NCBI RefSeq assembly: GCF_900156315.1
Contig: NZ_FTNI01000037.1
Location: 1-64,000 of the forward strand
Source of the DNA: Microbispora rosea
GTDB lineage: Bacteria; Actinomycetota; Actinomycetes; Streptosporangiales; Streptosporangiaceae
Length of the DNA stretch: 64,000 nucleotides
Direction: 5' to 3'
In this document: positions 52,598 to 62,925 of the stretch, piece by piece
Layout: the number at the start of each line of letters is the position of its first letter
Position numbering within the stretch: the first letter of the stretch is position 1
Made by a program: the position numbers and the translations under genes
The notes under the pieces: model-generated
Told to the model about the DNA's origin: nothing
Database searches by the model: none
Seen by the model: only the letters and a program-made list of their open reading frames with translations

Positions 52598-52980
52598 CGG
52601 CGACCGACCACTACGCCAGCGTCCGCTACCTCGTCGACGACGTCCAGGCGGCCGTCGGCTTCTACACCACCCACCTCGGCTTCACCCTGAACAGCAGCGC
52701 CGCGCCCGCCTTCGCCGACGTGGTACGAGGGCCGCTGCGGCTGCTGCTGTCGGGACCCGCCAGCTCCGGTGCCCGGGCAACGCCCGCCGAGGCCACCGGC
52801 ACGGGCCGCAACCGCATCCAGCTGGTCGTCGACGACCTGGACGCGGAGATCGGCCGGCTGCACGCCGCGGGCCTGCCGTTCCTCGGCGAGATCGTCACCG
52901 GCCCCGGCGGCCGGCAGATCCTGCTCCCCGACCCCGCCGGCAATCTCGTCGAGCTGTTCCAGCCCGCCCATCGGCCCTGA
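52594..52980 (+). CDS. VOC family protein coupled to ArsR-ArsC fusion
   Basis: 128 residues, single VOC domain: VRYLVDDVQAAVGFYTTHLGF, RIQLVVDDLDAEIGRLHAAG and LLPDPAGNLVELFQP with the typical metal-ligand Glu. Start ATG 52594 overlaps the upstream stop. VOC proteins in arsenic operons can be C-As lyases or carriers; here that role is inferred only from coupling. Confidence 0.85.
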   Translation: MTATDHYASVRYLVDDVQAAVGFYTTHLGFTLNSSAAPAFADVVRGPLRLLLSGPASSGARATPAEATGTGRNRIQLVVDDLDAEIGRLHAAGLPFLGEIVTGPGGRQILLPDPAGNLVELFQPAHRP

Positions 52981-53130
52981 CGCCGGCCGGCCAGGCCGAT
53001 CGCGTGAGACGGATCGCCAGGCCAAGCGTTTACCGGCGCCCCCGCGTGGCCTCCGGCCGTACGGGGGAGTCTCCGATCGCGTACGAGCACGTGGGCGGAG
53101 CCCGACGACCGGGCGGAGGACGGAGACGGC

Positions 53131-53835
53131 GTGGACGATCGTGATTCACCGGCGGTGCGCCGCCGCGACCTGCTCAACCTGTCCGCCGCCGCCCTCGCCG
53201 GGGCGGTTACGGTCGCGGCCCCCGCGGCGGCCGCGCCGAAAACCCCTGAGGAGGGGGCGGAGGTGACTCCGCCCGAGGACCTCATGCGCGAGCACGGCGT
53301 GCTGAAGCGTCTCCTGCTCGTCTACCGGGAGGGCATCCGGCGGATCGAGGGCGGCGAGCGGGCTCCCGCGCAGCCGCTGAACGCCGCCGCCCGCATCATC
53401 CGCGGCTTCATCGAGGACTACCACGAGCACCTGGAGGAGAGGTACGTCTTTCCCCGGCTACGCGAGGCCGGCAGGCTCACCGGCACCGTCTCGGTCCTGT
53501 TGCTGCAACACCGCCGGGGACGCGAGCTGACGGGGCGCATTCTCACCGCCACCGGGCGTTCCAGAGGGGCAAGGGCCGCCCACCCCCTGGTCGCCGACAT
53601 GACGGCGTTCGTGCGCATGTACGAGCCGCACGAGGCGCGGGAGGACACGGTGGTGTTCCCCGCCTTCCGTGAGGTCGTCCCCGCCAAGGAGTTCCTCCGC
53701 CTGGGCGAGGTCTTCGAAGACGAAGAGCACCGGCGTTTCGGGCCGCGCGGTTTCGAAGGCGTGGTCGACCAGGTCGCCGACATCGAGAAGGCGCTCGGCA
53801 TCTACGACCTGTCCCGCTTCACTCCCGGCGAGTGA
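53131..53835 (+). CDS. Tat-exported hemerythrin domain protein
   Basis: 234 residues. A twin-arginine signal, VRRRDLLNLSAAALAGAVTVAA with AAA cleavage around 35. A hemerythrin-like bundle (about 55-185) has LMREHGVLKRL, DYHEHLEERYVFP, LLQHRRGRELT and EPHEAREDTVVFPAF, i.e. five His and several Glu at diiron positions. Probably binds oxygen, NO or iron outside the membrane. GTG 53131 start. Single gene. Confidence 0.9.
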   Translation: MDDRDSPAVRRRDLLNLSAAALAGAVTVAAPAAAAPKTPEEGAEVTPPEDLMREHGVLKRLLLVYREGIRRIEGGERAPAQPLNAAARIIRGFIEDYHEHLEERYVFPRLREAGRLTGTVSVLLLQHRRGRELTGRILTATGRSRGARAAHPLVADMTAFVRMYEPHEAREDTVVFPAFREVVPAKEFLRLGEVFEDEEHRRFGPRGFEGVVDQVADIEKALGIYDLSRFTPGE

Positions 53836-53956
53836 CGGACGGACCTCGACCGGCTCGTCGCCTTCTGCGAGGGCCGCTCGACGAACATGCGGGCGTACAC
53901 GTCGAGGAGGCGGCAGCGCTCGGTGGCATGCGCCGCCCCCCGACACGACCGGCTCG

Positions 53957-54919
53957 TCAGCCGGGGCGGCGAAGGGTGCGGCGCACCGCCAGGCCGCCGA
54001 GGGCCGCCGACGTGAGCGTCAGGATCCCCGCTTCGGTCCACTGGAAGCGCCAGAACCTCGACGGCGGGTGGTAGTACACCGCGAACCGGTAGCCCTTGCC
54101 GAACAGGCACGCCTGCCACGCCTCGGTGTTCTTGCTGCTCTGCCCCGCGTCCACCCGGCGCGGGCAGCCGCTGTCCGACGGGTCGGCGACCTCCCTTCCC
54201 GAGGGTTCCACCCAGGCGGCGCTCACCAGCCGGGCGTCCTGGTCGTCCAGCACCACGGTGCCGGTCAGCTCGGTGCGGGCCGGCTCGGCGTAGTAGTGGC
54301 TCAGCCGGAACAGGGTGAACATCGTCACCGCCACACCGGCCACGACCAGTGCCATCGCGGGCAGCGTACGCCGGAACAGGGAGCCGGCCACCGTACCCAG
54401 CGCGAACGCGTACAGCCACCACGCCGCCGGATCCACCCCGACCATGTTGAACACGCCGATGTTGCCGAACGTCGAGTCGCCCCCCGCCCTGAACACCGGC
54501 CGCCACAGGCTCACCATGAGCGACAGCAGCAGCCCGCCCGCCACGACCGCCCCGCCCAGGACCGACAGCTTGACCGCCAGCCACCGCCCCACGGGCACGG
54601 ACTGGGTCCAGGCCAGGCGGTGGGTGCCGCGCTCGTACTCCCGGCCGAGCAGCGGCGCGCCCCAGAACGCCCCGATCAACGCCGGGGCCACCAGCGGCAT
54701 CCAGCCGAACACCGAGTAGACCGCGTCATAGCGGCGCTCCAGCGCCGCCGCCAGGTCTCCGCACGCCACGGCGGGCCCCGGGCAGCCGGGCGGGGCGTGC
54801 CCGGCCACGTACCTGATCGCCTCCACCGCCGAGCCCAGCAGCAGCACCCCCAGCAGCGCCAGGAAGGCCGCTGTCACGAGGATCTGCGCCCGATGCTGGC
54901 GCCACGTCACCCAGATCAC
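53957..54919 (-). CDS. ABC transporter permease, exporter type (second operon)
   Basis: 320 residues beginning MIWVTWRQHRAQIL. Six helices: about 14-32, 72-92, 118-140, 160-182, 186-206, 292-312. Extracytoplasmic loop at about 210-285 with two Cys. Paralogue of 46467-47525, sharing GAPLLGREYERGTHRLAWTQS-like features. ATG overlaps ATPase stop. Confidence 0.88.
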   Translation of the reverse strand: MIWVTWRQHRAQILVTAAFLALLGVLLLGSAVEAIRYVAGHAPPGCPGPAVACGDLAAALERRYDAVYSVFGWMPLVAPALIGAFWGAPLLGREYERGTHRLAWTQSVPVGRWLAVKLSVLGGAVVAGGLLLSLMVSLWRPVFRAGGDSTFGNIGVFNMVGVDPAAWWLYAFALGTVAGSLFRRTLPAMALVVAGVAVTMFTLFRLSHYYAEPARTELTGTVVLDDQDARLVSAAWVEPSGREVADPSDSGCPRRVDAGQSSKNTEAWQACLFGKGYRFAVYYHPPSRFWRFQWTEAGILTLTSAALGGLAVRRTLRRPG

Positions 54920-55761
54920 GCCCCGACCCCCGTCAGTTTCGGCAGTGCCGCCGACTCGGGGCTGCGCAGGTAGCCCATGACGAGCTCGTCCAGCCCGGGG
55001 CTCCGCGCCTGCCAGCGGGGATCGAGCGGAGGCGCACCCCTGACCAGCATGCCGACCTGCCCGCCGGTGCGGCTCGCGCTCACCACCTGCGTTCCCGCGG
55101 TCGACGCCTCGTCCGGCCCGGTGACCACGAGATGCCCGTCGAGCAGTTCCTCGATGTCACCGCTGACCTGCAGCCGGCCCGCGTTGAGCACGATCAGCCA
55201 GTCGCCCGTCTCCTCCAGGTCGGAGACGACGTGCGAGGACAGCAGCACGGTCAGCCGCCGCTCGGCCACCTCCGCCATGATCGAGCGCATCACCTCGTGG
55301 CGGGCGAGGGGGTCGAGGTTCGCCAGCGGTTCGTCCAGCACGAGCAGGTCCGGCCGGCTCGCCAGCGCGAGTGTCACCGCCACCTGCGCCTGCTGGCCGC
55401 CCGACAGCCTGCCCACCTTCCGCCGCAGCGGGATGCTCAGCCCGGCGAGCCGGGCGGCGGCGGCGTCGCCGTCCCACCGCCGGTTCATGCGGCGGCCGAA
55501 GGCGAGCATCTCGGCGACGGTCAAGCTCTCGTACAACGGCTTGTCCTGTGCCACGAACGCCGCTTCGCCGCTCACGCGGACGCTCCCCAGCGCGGGCCGC
55601 ACCAGGCCGACGGCAGTGTGCATGAGGGTGGTCTTGCCCGCGCCGTTGGGCCCGACGAGCGCCGCCACGCGCCCCGCGGGTACGGCCAGCGAGCAGTCGC
55701 GCAACACCCACGTGCGGCGATACCGGACGCCGAGCCCGGTGACCTCCAGTGCGGAGCTCAT
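54916..55761 (-). CDS. ABC transporter ATP-binding protein (second operon)
   Basis: 281 residues. Walker A GPNGAGKTT, signature LSGGQQAQV, Walker B LLVLDEPLANLDP, switch SSHVV, and the same C-terminal extension as 47522-48412, its close paralogue. ATG 55761 overlaps the GntR remnant's stop, showing the ancestral operon was GntR-ATPase-permease. Confidence 0.92.
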   Translation of the reverse strand: MSSALEVTGLGVRYRRTWVLRDCSLAVPAGRVAALVGPNGAGKTTLMHTAVGLVRPALGSVRVSGEAAFVAQDKPLYESLTVAEMLAFGRRMNRRWDGDAAAARLAGLSIPLRRKVGRLSGGQQAQVAVTLALASRPDLLVLDEPLANLDPLARHEVMRSIMAEVAERRLTVLLSSHVVSDLEETGDWLIVLNAGRLQVSGDIEELLDGHLVVTGPDEASTAGTQVVSASRTGGQVGMLVRGAPPLDPRWQARSPGLDELVMGYLRSPESAALPKLTGVGA

Positions 55762-55953
55762 GCCACGCCCTCCTTCGCCGCGTCGGCCAGGACCACGGCG
55801 AACAGCGCCCGGAGGTCTTCCTGGTCCAGCCCGGCCGCGCGGGCCTCACGCACCCACGCCTCCAGGCCGCGCCGCAGCCGCGTGTGGTCGGCGAGGGTCG
55901 CGCCCGCGATCCCCTGCCGGACGAACGTCCCCATCCCCGGCCGTCCTTTGTCA
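55758..55953 (-). pseudogene. C-terminal remnant of a YtrA-type GntR regulator
   Basis: The frame from about 55953 reads GRPGMGTFVRQGIAGATLADH, continues to RRGLEAWVREARAAGLDQEDL and ends FAVVLADAAKEGVA, matching the last 60 residues of the intact GntR at 48409-48801 residue for residue in pattern. The N-terminal winged helix is gone; 25 bases upstream the end of an ECF42 gene begins. A 58-residue piece from ATG 55934 could still be made but cannot bind DNA. Confidence 0.8.
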
Positions 55954-55978
55954 ACCCTGGTCGCCGGTCTCGCGCCCG

Positions 55979-57219
<1,241 letters not shown>

Positions 57220-57223
<4 letters not shown>

Positions 57224-57642
57224 AGCTCCGGCTCGGCCTGCCACTCGTCGATCGGGCGCACGTCCACGTACCATTCGCGGGCCGGCGTCACGCCCTCGGG
57301 ATGGGGGGTGTGCGCCAGGCGCCCGGCGATCTGCGTCGCCCGGTCGAAGCTGTCGCACTCGACGATCGTGTAGCCGGCCAGGACCTCCTCGGTCTCGGCG
57401 TATGGGCCGTCGGTGACGACGGGGACGCCCTCACGCAGCCGGATCCTGCGGGCGTGGACGGGGGCGGTCAGTCCCTGCGCGTCGACGAACTCCCCCGACT
57501 TCACCAGGTCGTCGTTCCACTCGGTCATGAACGCGTGCATGGCCGCGGCGTCCTCGGCGGACCAGGCGGGCCCGTCGCCCGGCCGTCCCGCCAGGGCGTC
57601 GTAGTCCCGCTGCGAGCCGTACAGCATGATCATGTATTTCAC
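57220..57642 (-). CDS. DGPF/YCII protein, partner of second ECF42
   Basis: 140 residues: VKYMIMLYGSQRDYD, EDAAAMHAFMTEWND, and VVTDGPYAETEEVLAGYTIVECDS (DGPY instead of DGPF). GTG 57642 follows AGAGGA. A candidate promoter, TGTCCG-17-CGAC, lies upstream on this strand. Confidence 0.9.
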
Positions 57643-57907
57643 GGTTCGTTCCTCTCCGGCGGGCGTCCTCCGCGCCGCTTCACCCGGGACGTCGAAGCCG
57701 GCCCCCGGATCCGGACACTCTCGGGGAGAAAGACGCCCGGCCACTGTGCCGGAGCGGCGGCGGGCCTTGTCAAGCGAGGGAACACCGGGAAAGTTTCACG
57801 CGCCGGAACCAGGGGTCGCGCCCGGGAGCAGCGCGCACTCCCCCGCCGGGGGGCACGCGGAAGCCGGCCGGTGGCGTGCCCGGCTCCCGTTGATCAGTGT
57901 GTGCGAC

Positions 57908-59470
57908 ATGACGCACCGGGCAGGCGCATCGCGGATCGCGGCCGTCGTGGCGTCCATCGTGCTGCTCTCGCCGGCGCTCCCGGCGGCGGGCGCGGCAGGC
58001 GTGGTGGACGCGGTGGACGTGGTGGACGCGGCGGCCCTCTCATCGAACCGGAATCCGCAGCATGATCCCCCGCAGGAGCCGCACCGGCATCCGGCGCGGG
58101 AGCTGCGCTGGGGTGACTGCGCCGGGGTCGGCGACCCCGCTCTGCGCTGCGCGGAGGTCGCCGTGCCGCTCGACCACCGCCGTCCTCGCGGCCGGACGAT
58201 CTCGATCGCGATCTCGCGGCTGCCCGCGACCGACCCGGCCCTGCGCCGTGGCGTGCTGCTCACCACCGGAGGCGGCCCCGGCGGGCCGGGCGTGCCGCTG
58301 CCGTCGAGCCTGGCCCCCCTGCTGCCCCCCGAGGTGCGGGCGCGCTACGACCTGATCGGCTTCGACATCCGGTTCGTGGAGCGGAGCACGCCCATCGGGT
58401 GCGGGCAGGAGGTGGAGGAGCCCGGCGGCTACCGGGTCCGTACGGCCACCCCCGGGAGCCTCCCGGCCGACGCGGCCGAGGCCCGCGCGTACGCCCGCGA
58501 CTGCGTTCGCGCCGCCGGGTGGGCCCTGCCGTACGCCACCACGGCGAACGCCGCCAGGGACATGGACGTCATCCGGGCCGCGCTCGGCGAGGAGAAGATC
58601 TCCTACCTCGGCGGGTCGTACGCGGGGATGCTCGGGGCGGTCTACGCCGCCCTGTTCCCCGGCAGGGTGGACAGGTTCGTGCTGGACAGCCCGGTCGACC
58701 CGAAGACGGCGTGGCGGCCGTACGAGCTCGGGCGGACCCCGGCGTTCGAGGCCGGGACGGCGGCCTTCGCCGCCTGGACGGCCGAGGGTGACGCCGAGTA
58801 CGGCCTCGGCGGCACGGCTCGGGAGGTCAGCGACGCCGTCGCGGAGCTGATCCGGCGCGCCGCGACGGCCCCGGTCGTCGTCGCGGGCCACGCCTGGACG
58901 TCGGGCGAGCTGGGGACGCTGCTCGTGGCGGGCATCTACGACGAGCGCTCCTTCGGGCTGGTCGCGGCGGCGTTCGCCGACATCGCCGCCGGGCGGGAGC
59001 CCTACGTGCCGTTCCCCGTCCGTCCGCTGCCGCCCGCGGGGGTGCCCGGCGTTCCCGCCGACAACCACACGGCGACCAACATGGCCTACCGGTGCGGGGA
59101 CGGCCCCTGGCCCCGCGAGCTCCACGACTACCGGCGCGACCTCGCCTCCTACAGCGCGCGATATCCGTTGTTCGGCCCGGCCAACGCCAACATCACGCCG
59201 TGCGCCTTCTGGCCGCGGATCGAGGACGAGCCGGTGCGGCGGCCGGCCGGGCGGGCGCCGGGGGTCCTGGTGACCGCCGCGCTGCGGGACGTGGCGGTGC
59301 CCGTGGCCAACAGCCGCGCCGTGGCGGCAGGCATCCCGGGCTCGCGCATGGTCACCGTCGACGCGCACACCCACGCGCCGTACCCCGCCTTCGGCGACGC
59401 CTGCCTCAACGGGGAGGTCGGCGCGTTTCTCACCACCGGGACGCTCCCGCCCGCCGACGTCGCCTGCTGA
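57908..59470 (+). CDS. Exported alpha/beta hydrolase, S33 peptidase/TAP-like
   Basis: 520 residues. Signal peptide about 1-30 (RIAAVVASIVLLSPALPAAGA). Core ELRWGDCAG, VPLDHRRPRGRTISI, LTTGGGPGGPGV (oxyanion), nucleophile LGGSYAGMLGAVYA, and a C-terminal TAP-like lid domain with Asp in ALRDVAVPVAN and His in THAPY. Streptomyces relatives (SlpD/E, tripeptidyl aminopeptidase) remove short peptides from secreted proteins. No clear ribosome site before ATG 57908. Confidence 0.9.
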   Translation: MTHRAGASRIAAVVASIVLLSPALPAAGAAGVVDAVDVVDAAALSSNRNPQHDPPQEPHRHPARELRWGDCAGVGDPALRCAEVAVPLDHRRPRGRTISIAISRLPATDPALRRGVLLTTGGGPGGPGVPLPSSLAPLLPPEVRARYDLIGFDIRFVERSTPIGCGQEVEEPGGYRVRTATPGSLPADAAEARAYARDCVRAAGWALPYATTANAARDMDVIRAALGEEKISYLGGSYAGMLGAVYAALFPGRVDRFVLDSPVDPKTAWRPYELGRTPAFEAGTAAFAAWTAEGDAEYGLGGTAREVSDAVAELIRRAATAPVVVAGHAWTSGELGTLLVAGIYDERSFGLVAAAFADIAAGREPYVPFPVRPLPPAGVPGVPADNHTATNMAYRCGDGPWPRELHDYRRDLASYSARYPLFGPANANITPCAFWPRIEDEPVRRPAGRAPGVLVTAALRDVAVPVANSRAVAAGIPGSRMVTVDAHTHAPYPAFGDACLNGEVGAFLTTGTLPPADVAC

Positions 59471-59560
59471 CCCCGTCGGCCCGGCACGGCCCGGCACAGG
59501 CTGGCACGGCGCGCCGCCACTCCGCGGAAACAGGCTGGACGCGGAAATAGTCTGGATGTC

Positions 59561-59740
59561 GTGCAGCGTCGCAAGCGGACGTACTTGATCATGATGACCA
59601 CGTGCCTCACGCTGTTCGTCCTGGCGGGAACGGTCGTGCGGGAGGTCTCGCCCGTGGCCGCCCTGGTGATGTCCGCGGTGGCGCTGGTGATCCCGCCGTT
59701 CGCCGTCATCATCGGCAACCGCAACGACCGGCGCGACTGA
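59561..59740 (+). CDS. DUF3099 family small membrane protein
   Basis: 59 residues from GTG 59561: RKRTYLIMMTTCLTLFVLAGTVV, then VSPVAALVMSAVALVIPPFAVIIGN. Two membrane helices and a basic start match DUF3099 of actinomycetes, though this copy is short. A TAGTCT hexamer just upstream suggests a leaderless transcript. Confidence 0.7.
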   Translation: MQRRKRTYLIMMTTCLTLFVLAGTVVREVSPVAALVMSAVALVIPPFAVIIGNRNDRRD

Positions 59741-59767
59741 CGGTGAGCCCGCGGGCGGGCGCCTCGA

Positions 59768-60646
59768 TCAGCGGGCGAGCAGGGCGCGCAGGGCCGCGGC
59801 GACACCGGCCGGGTCCTCCTCGGCCATGAAGTGCCCGCACCCGACCGTCTCGTGCACCAGGTCGGGGGCCCAGGCGCCCCACAGCGCCCCGGCGTCGTAC
59901 CCGAGGGCGGCCCCCCAGTCCTGCTGGAGCACGGTCACCGGCATCCGCAGCCGGTTCCCCGCCTCCAGGTCCTTCCGGTCGTGGTCCACGTCGATCCCCG
60001 CCGACGCGCGGTAGTCCGCCACGATCGAGGGCACCGCCGTACGGCAGGCGTCCAGATAGGCGGCGCGTACGCCGTCGGGGATCGCCCCCCGGTCGAGGGT
60101 CCAGACGTCGAGGAAGTGGCCGAAGAAGGCGTCCGCGCTCGCGCCGATCATCTGCTCGGGCAGGCCGGGCGGCTGGGCCATCAGGTACAGGTGGAAGCCG
60201 ACGGCGGCGCCCGCGCCGTGCATCACCTCCCACATGTCCAGCGTCGGCAGCACGTCGAGGCACGCCAGGTGGCTGATCGCCGCCGGGTGGTCGAGCCCGG
60301 CGCGGAAGGCGACCAGCGCGCCGCGGTCGTGCCCGGCCAGCGCGAACCGCTCGTGTCCGAGCGCCCGCGCCAGGGCGACGACGTCGGTGGCCATCGTGCG
60401 CTTGGAATAGGTGTCGCGGCCGGCTTCGGCCGGCTTGTCGCTGGCGCCGTAGCCGCGCAGGTCGGGACAGATCACGGTGTGGCCGGCGGCCAGGTCGGCG
60501 GCGACGTGCCGCCACATCAGGTGGGTCTGGGGGAAGCCGTGCAGCAGCACGATCGGGCTCCCCGAGCCGGCGACGGCCGCGTTCAGCGACACTCCGTCGG
60601 CGACCGGCACGCGGAGGTAGTCGAAACCGGGAAGGACAGGCGCCAT
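59768..60646 (-). CDS. Haloacetate-dehalogenase-like alpha/beta hydrolase
   Basis: 292 residues. LLHGFPQTHLMWRHVA, CPDLRGYGASDKP, nucleophile Asp107 in LAGHDRGA, and catalytic His in CGHFMAEEDP match fluoroacetate/haloacetate dehalogenases. The first carboxylate-binding Arg (108) is present but the second one, three residues on in the known fluoroacetate enzyme, is Leu here, so the substrate may be another haloalkanoate or an epoxide. Divergent from the SARP gene. Confidence 0.82.
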   Translation of the reverse strand: MAPVLPGFDYLRVPVADGVSLNAAVAGSGSPIVLLHGFPQTHLMWRHVAADLAAGHTVICPDLRGYGASDKPAEAGRDTYSKRTMATDVVALARALGHERFALAGHDRGALVAFRAGLDHPAAISHLACLDVLPTLDMWEVMHGAGAAVGFHLYLMAQPPGLPEQMIGASADAFFGHFLDVWTLDRGAIPDGVRAAYLDACRTAVPSIVADYRASAGIDVDHDRKDLEAGNRLRMPVTVLQQDWGAALGYDAGALWGAWAPDLVHETVGCGHFMAEEDPAGVAAALRALLAR

Positions 60647-60758
60647 GACGCGCTCCTTTTCTGTGCGGGATCGGATGGTCCCCAGGCTGCCGCGCGTGAA
60701 TGAGCATCCGGTCAGCGCGCTACCGTGACAGGTGCCGTGACCTGGAGGGGAGCCGACG

Positions 60759-62864
60759 GTGGGGATCGCGTTCGGGGTGCTGGGGCCGGTGACGGCCTGG
60801 GACGGCACCGGCGGCGCGATCGCGCTGAAGGGGCCGCGGCACCGTGCGGTGCTGGCCCGGCTGATCGTCGCCCGCGGCCGCGTGGTGCCGGTCACCCGCC
60901 TGATCGACGACCTGTGGGACGAACCTCCGGCGGGCGCGGCCGGTGCCGTACGGACGTTCGTGGCGGCGCTGCGCCGCGCGCTCGAGCCCGACCGGCCGCC
61001 CCGCACCCCCGCGCGGCTGCTGGTCACCGAGGGGCCGGGGTACGCGCTGCGGGCCGGCGCCGACGCGGTGGACGCCTGGCGCTTCGAACACGCGGTGGCC
61101 GCCACCGCGGACCTGCCCCCCGAAGACGGGCTCGCCCGGCTGGAGGAGGCGCTGGGGTGGTGGCGCGGTCCCGCCTACGCGGAGTTCGCCGACCAGGACT
61201 GGGCCCGCGCCGAGCGCTCCCGCCTGGCCGAGCTCCGGCTGCACGCGGTCGAGCGGCACGCGCAGACGCGGCTGGAGCTGGGGCGGGCGGCCGAGGCGGT
61301 GCCCGACCTGGACGCGCACGCGTCTGGGCACCCCTGGCGGGAGGAGGCATGGCGGCTGCTGGCGCTCGCGCTGTATCGCAGCGGGCGGCAGGGCGACGCG
61401 CTCGCCGTGCTGCGCCGGGCGCGGGCACTGCTCGTCGACGAGCTGGGAGTGGACCCGGGCCCGGGGCTGCGCCGCCTGGAGACCGACATCCTGCGCCAGG
61501 CCGATCATCTCGACTCCTCGGCGGGCGGCGCGGCCGAGCGCGTGTGGGCCCAGGCCACCGCCGCCTACGACCGCGCGGTCGCCTCCGGGGCGAAGGCCCG
61601 CCTGGAGTCGACGGCCGGACTGCTGCGCGACCTCGCCACGACCGGGGGCGGCGGCCTGCAGGCGGCGCGCGAGCACCGCGTGGCCGCCGTCGAGGCGGCC
61701 GAGGAACTCGGCGACGCGGAGCTGACCGCACGGGTGATCGGCGCCTTCGACGTCCCGGCCATCTGGACCCGGTCCGACGACCCCGGGCAGGCGGCGCGCA
61801 TCGTGGCGGCGGCCGGGCGCACGCTGACCGCCCTGGCCGCGCTGCCCTCCGATCACGAGGCCCCAGGTCACGAGGCCCAAGGTCACAAGGTCACTGGTCA
61901 CGAGGTCACTGGTCACGAGGTCACTGGTCACGAGGTCACTGGTCACGAGGTCACTGGTCACGAGGCGGCCCGGGCCCGGCTGCTGGCCACGATCGCGCTG
62001 GAGTCGCGCGGCGACCGCTCCTGCCAGGGGCCGCGGGCGGCGCGGCAGGCCGAGGAGATCGCCCGCCGCCTGAACGACCCCGCGCTGCTGGCGTTCGCGT
62101 TGAGCGGCCTGTTCATGCAGACCTTCCACCGGACGGGCCTGGCCGCCCGGCGCGACGAGATCGGCGCCGAACTCGTGGACATTTCCGCCCGGCATGGCCT
62201 GGTCACCTTCGAGGTGCTCGGGCATCTGGTCCGGATGCAGGCACGGTCGGCGCTCGCGGACTTCACGGCCGCCGACGCCCACGCCGCCGCCGCCGAACGC
62301 CTGTCCGTACGGCACGAGCGGCCCCTGGCGGGCGTGTTCACCGCGTGGTATCGGGCGCTGCGCCTGGACGCGACCGGCCCTGCGCCGCTGGAGGAGGCCG
62401 AGGCCGCCTATCGGGAGGCCGCCGCCCGGCTGGACGGCGCCGGTATGCCGGGCGTGGAGCACGGCCTGCTGCCGCTCGCGCTGCTGTGCCTGCGCCTGCG
62501 GCACGGGCAGCCCCCGCCCGGCGCCGGTCCCGCCGGCGATCCCGCCGACGAGCACATCGCCGAGCACATCGACTGGGGGCCGTACGCGCCGTGGGCCCGG
62601 CCTCTGGTGCTGCTCGCCCGCGACCGCCGAGCCGAGGCGGCGGCGGCGCTGCGCGCCCTGCCCGAGCCGCCGCACGACCTGCTGACGGAGGCCCTGTGGT
62701 GCCTCGCGGCCCGTGCGGCCCTCACGCTGGGCGACCGCGCGACGATGCGACGCGCCTACGCCGCGCTGCTGCCCGCCGCGGGCGAACTGGCCGGGGCGGG
62801 CAGCGGCGTGCTGACGCTCGGCCCGGTGTCCGCGCACCTGGACGACCTGTCGGCCGCGCTGTGA
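60759..62864 (+). CDS. SARP/AfsR-like BTAD regulator with coding repeat
   Basis: 701 residues. Winged HTH of the OmpR-like SARP type (about 1-90; FGVLGPVTAWDG, VVPVTRLIDDLWDEPP), BTAD (about 95-245; WRGPAYAEFADQDWARAE, ALYRSGRQGDALAVLRRAR, LGVDPGPGLRRLE), then a TPR-like helical domain without an NB-ARC P-loop. Residues about 370-400 are a (GHEVT)n repeat from a 15-bp DNA repeat. Such large SARPs usually control secondary metabolism, but no biosynthetic cluster is in view. GTG 60759 with GGAGGGG. Confidence 0.9.
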   Translation: MGIAFGVLGPVTAWDGTGGAIALKGPRHRAVLARLIVARGRVVPVTRLIDDLWDEPPAGAAGAVRTFVAALRRALEPDRPPRTPARLLVTEGPGYALRAGADAVDAWRFEHAVAATADLPPEDGLARLEEALGWWRGPAYAEFADQDWARAERSRLAELRLHAVERHAQTRLELGRAAEAVPDLDAHASGHPWREEAWRLLALALYRSGRQGDALAVLRRARALLVDELGVDPGPGLRRLETDILRQADHLDSSAGGAAERVWAQATAAYDRAVASGAKARLESTAGLLRDLATTGGGGLQAAREHRVAAVEAAEELGDAELTARVIGAFDVPAIWTRSDDPGQAARIVAAAGRTLTALAALPSDHEAPGHEAQGHKVTGHEVTGHEVTGHEVTGHEVTGHEAARARLLATIALESRGDRSCQGPRAARQAEEIARRLNDPALLAFALSGLFMQTFHRTGLAARRDEIGAELVDISARHGLVTFEVLGHLVRMQARSALADFTAADAHAAAAERLSVRHERPLAGVFTAWYRALRLDATGPAPLEEAEAAYREAAARLDGAGMPGVEHGLLPLALLCLRLRHGQPPPGAGPAGDPADEHIAEHIDWGPYAPWARPLVLLARDRRAEAAAALRALPEPPHDLLTEALWCLAARAALTLGDRATMRRAYAALLPAAGELAGAGSGVLTLGPVSAHLDDLSAAL
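61866..61970 (+). repeat. 15-bp tandem repeat inside the SARP gene, seven units
   Basis: Units begin at 61866, 61881, 61896, 61911, 61926, 61941 and 61956. GGTCACGAGGTCACT is exact in four consecutive units and diverged at both ends. Keeps frame and encodes GHEVT. Each unit contains two GGTCAC words. Confidence 0.9.
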
Positions 62865-62925
62865 CGGTTGGCGGGAGTCGCGCCGAACCGGTCGTGACCC
62901 TGATTTGCCCGCTGCGGATCGTCGC

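Noticed and set aside
60720-62837. 705-codon antisense frame opposite the SARP gene
   Set aside because: Shadow frame from high third-position GC; the plus strand carries clear SARP/BTAD motifs.
60759-62864. SARP as marker of a biosynthetic gene cluster in this window
   Set aside because: No PKS, NRPS, terpene or RiPP genes lie within view on either side.
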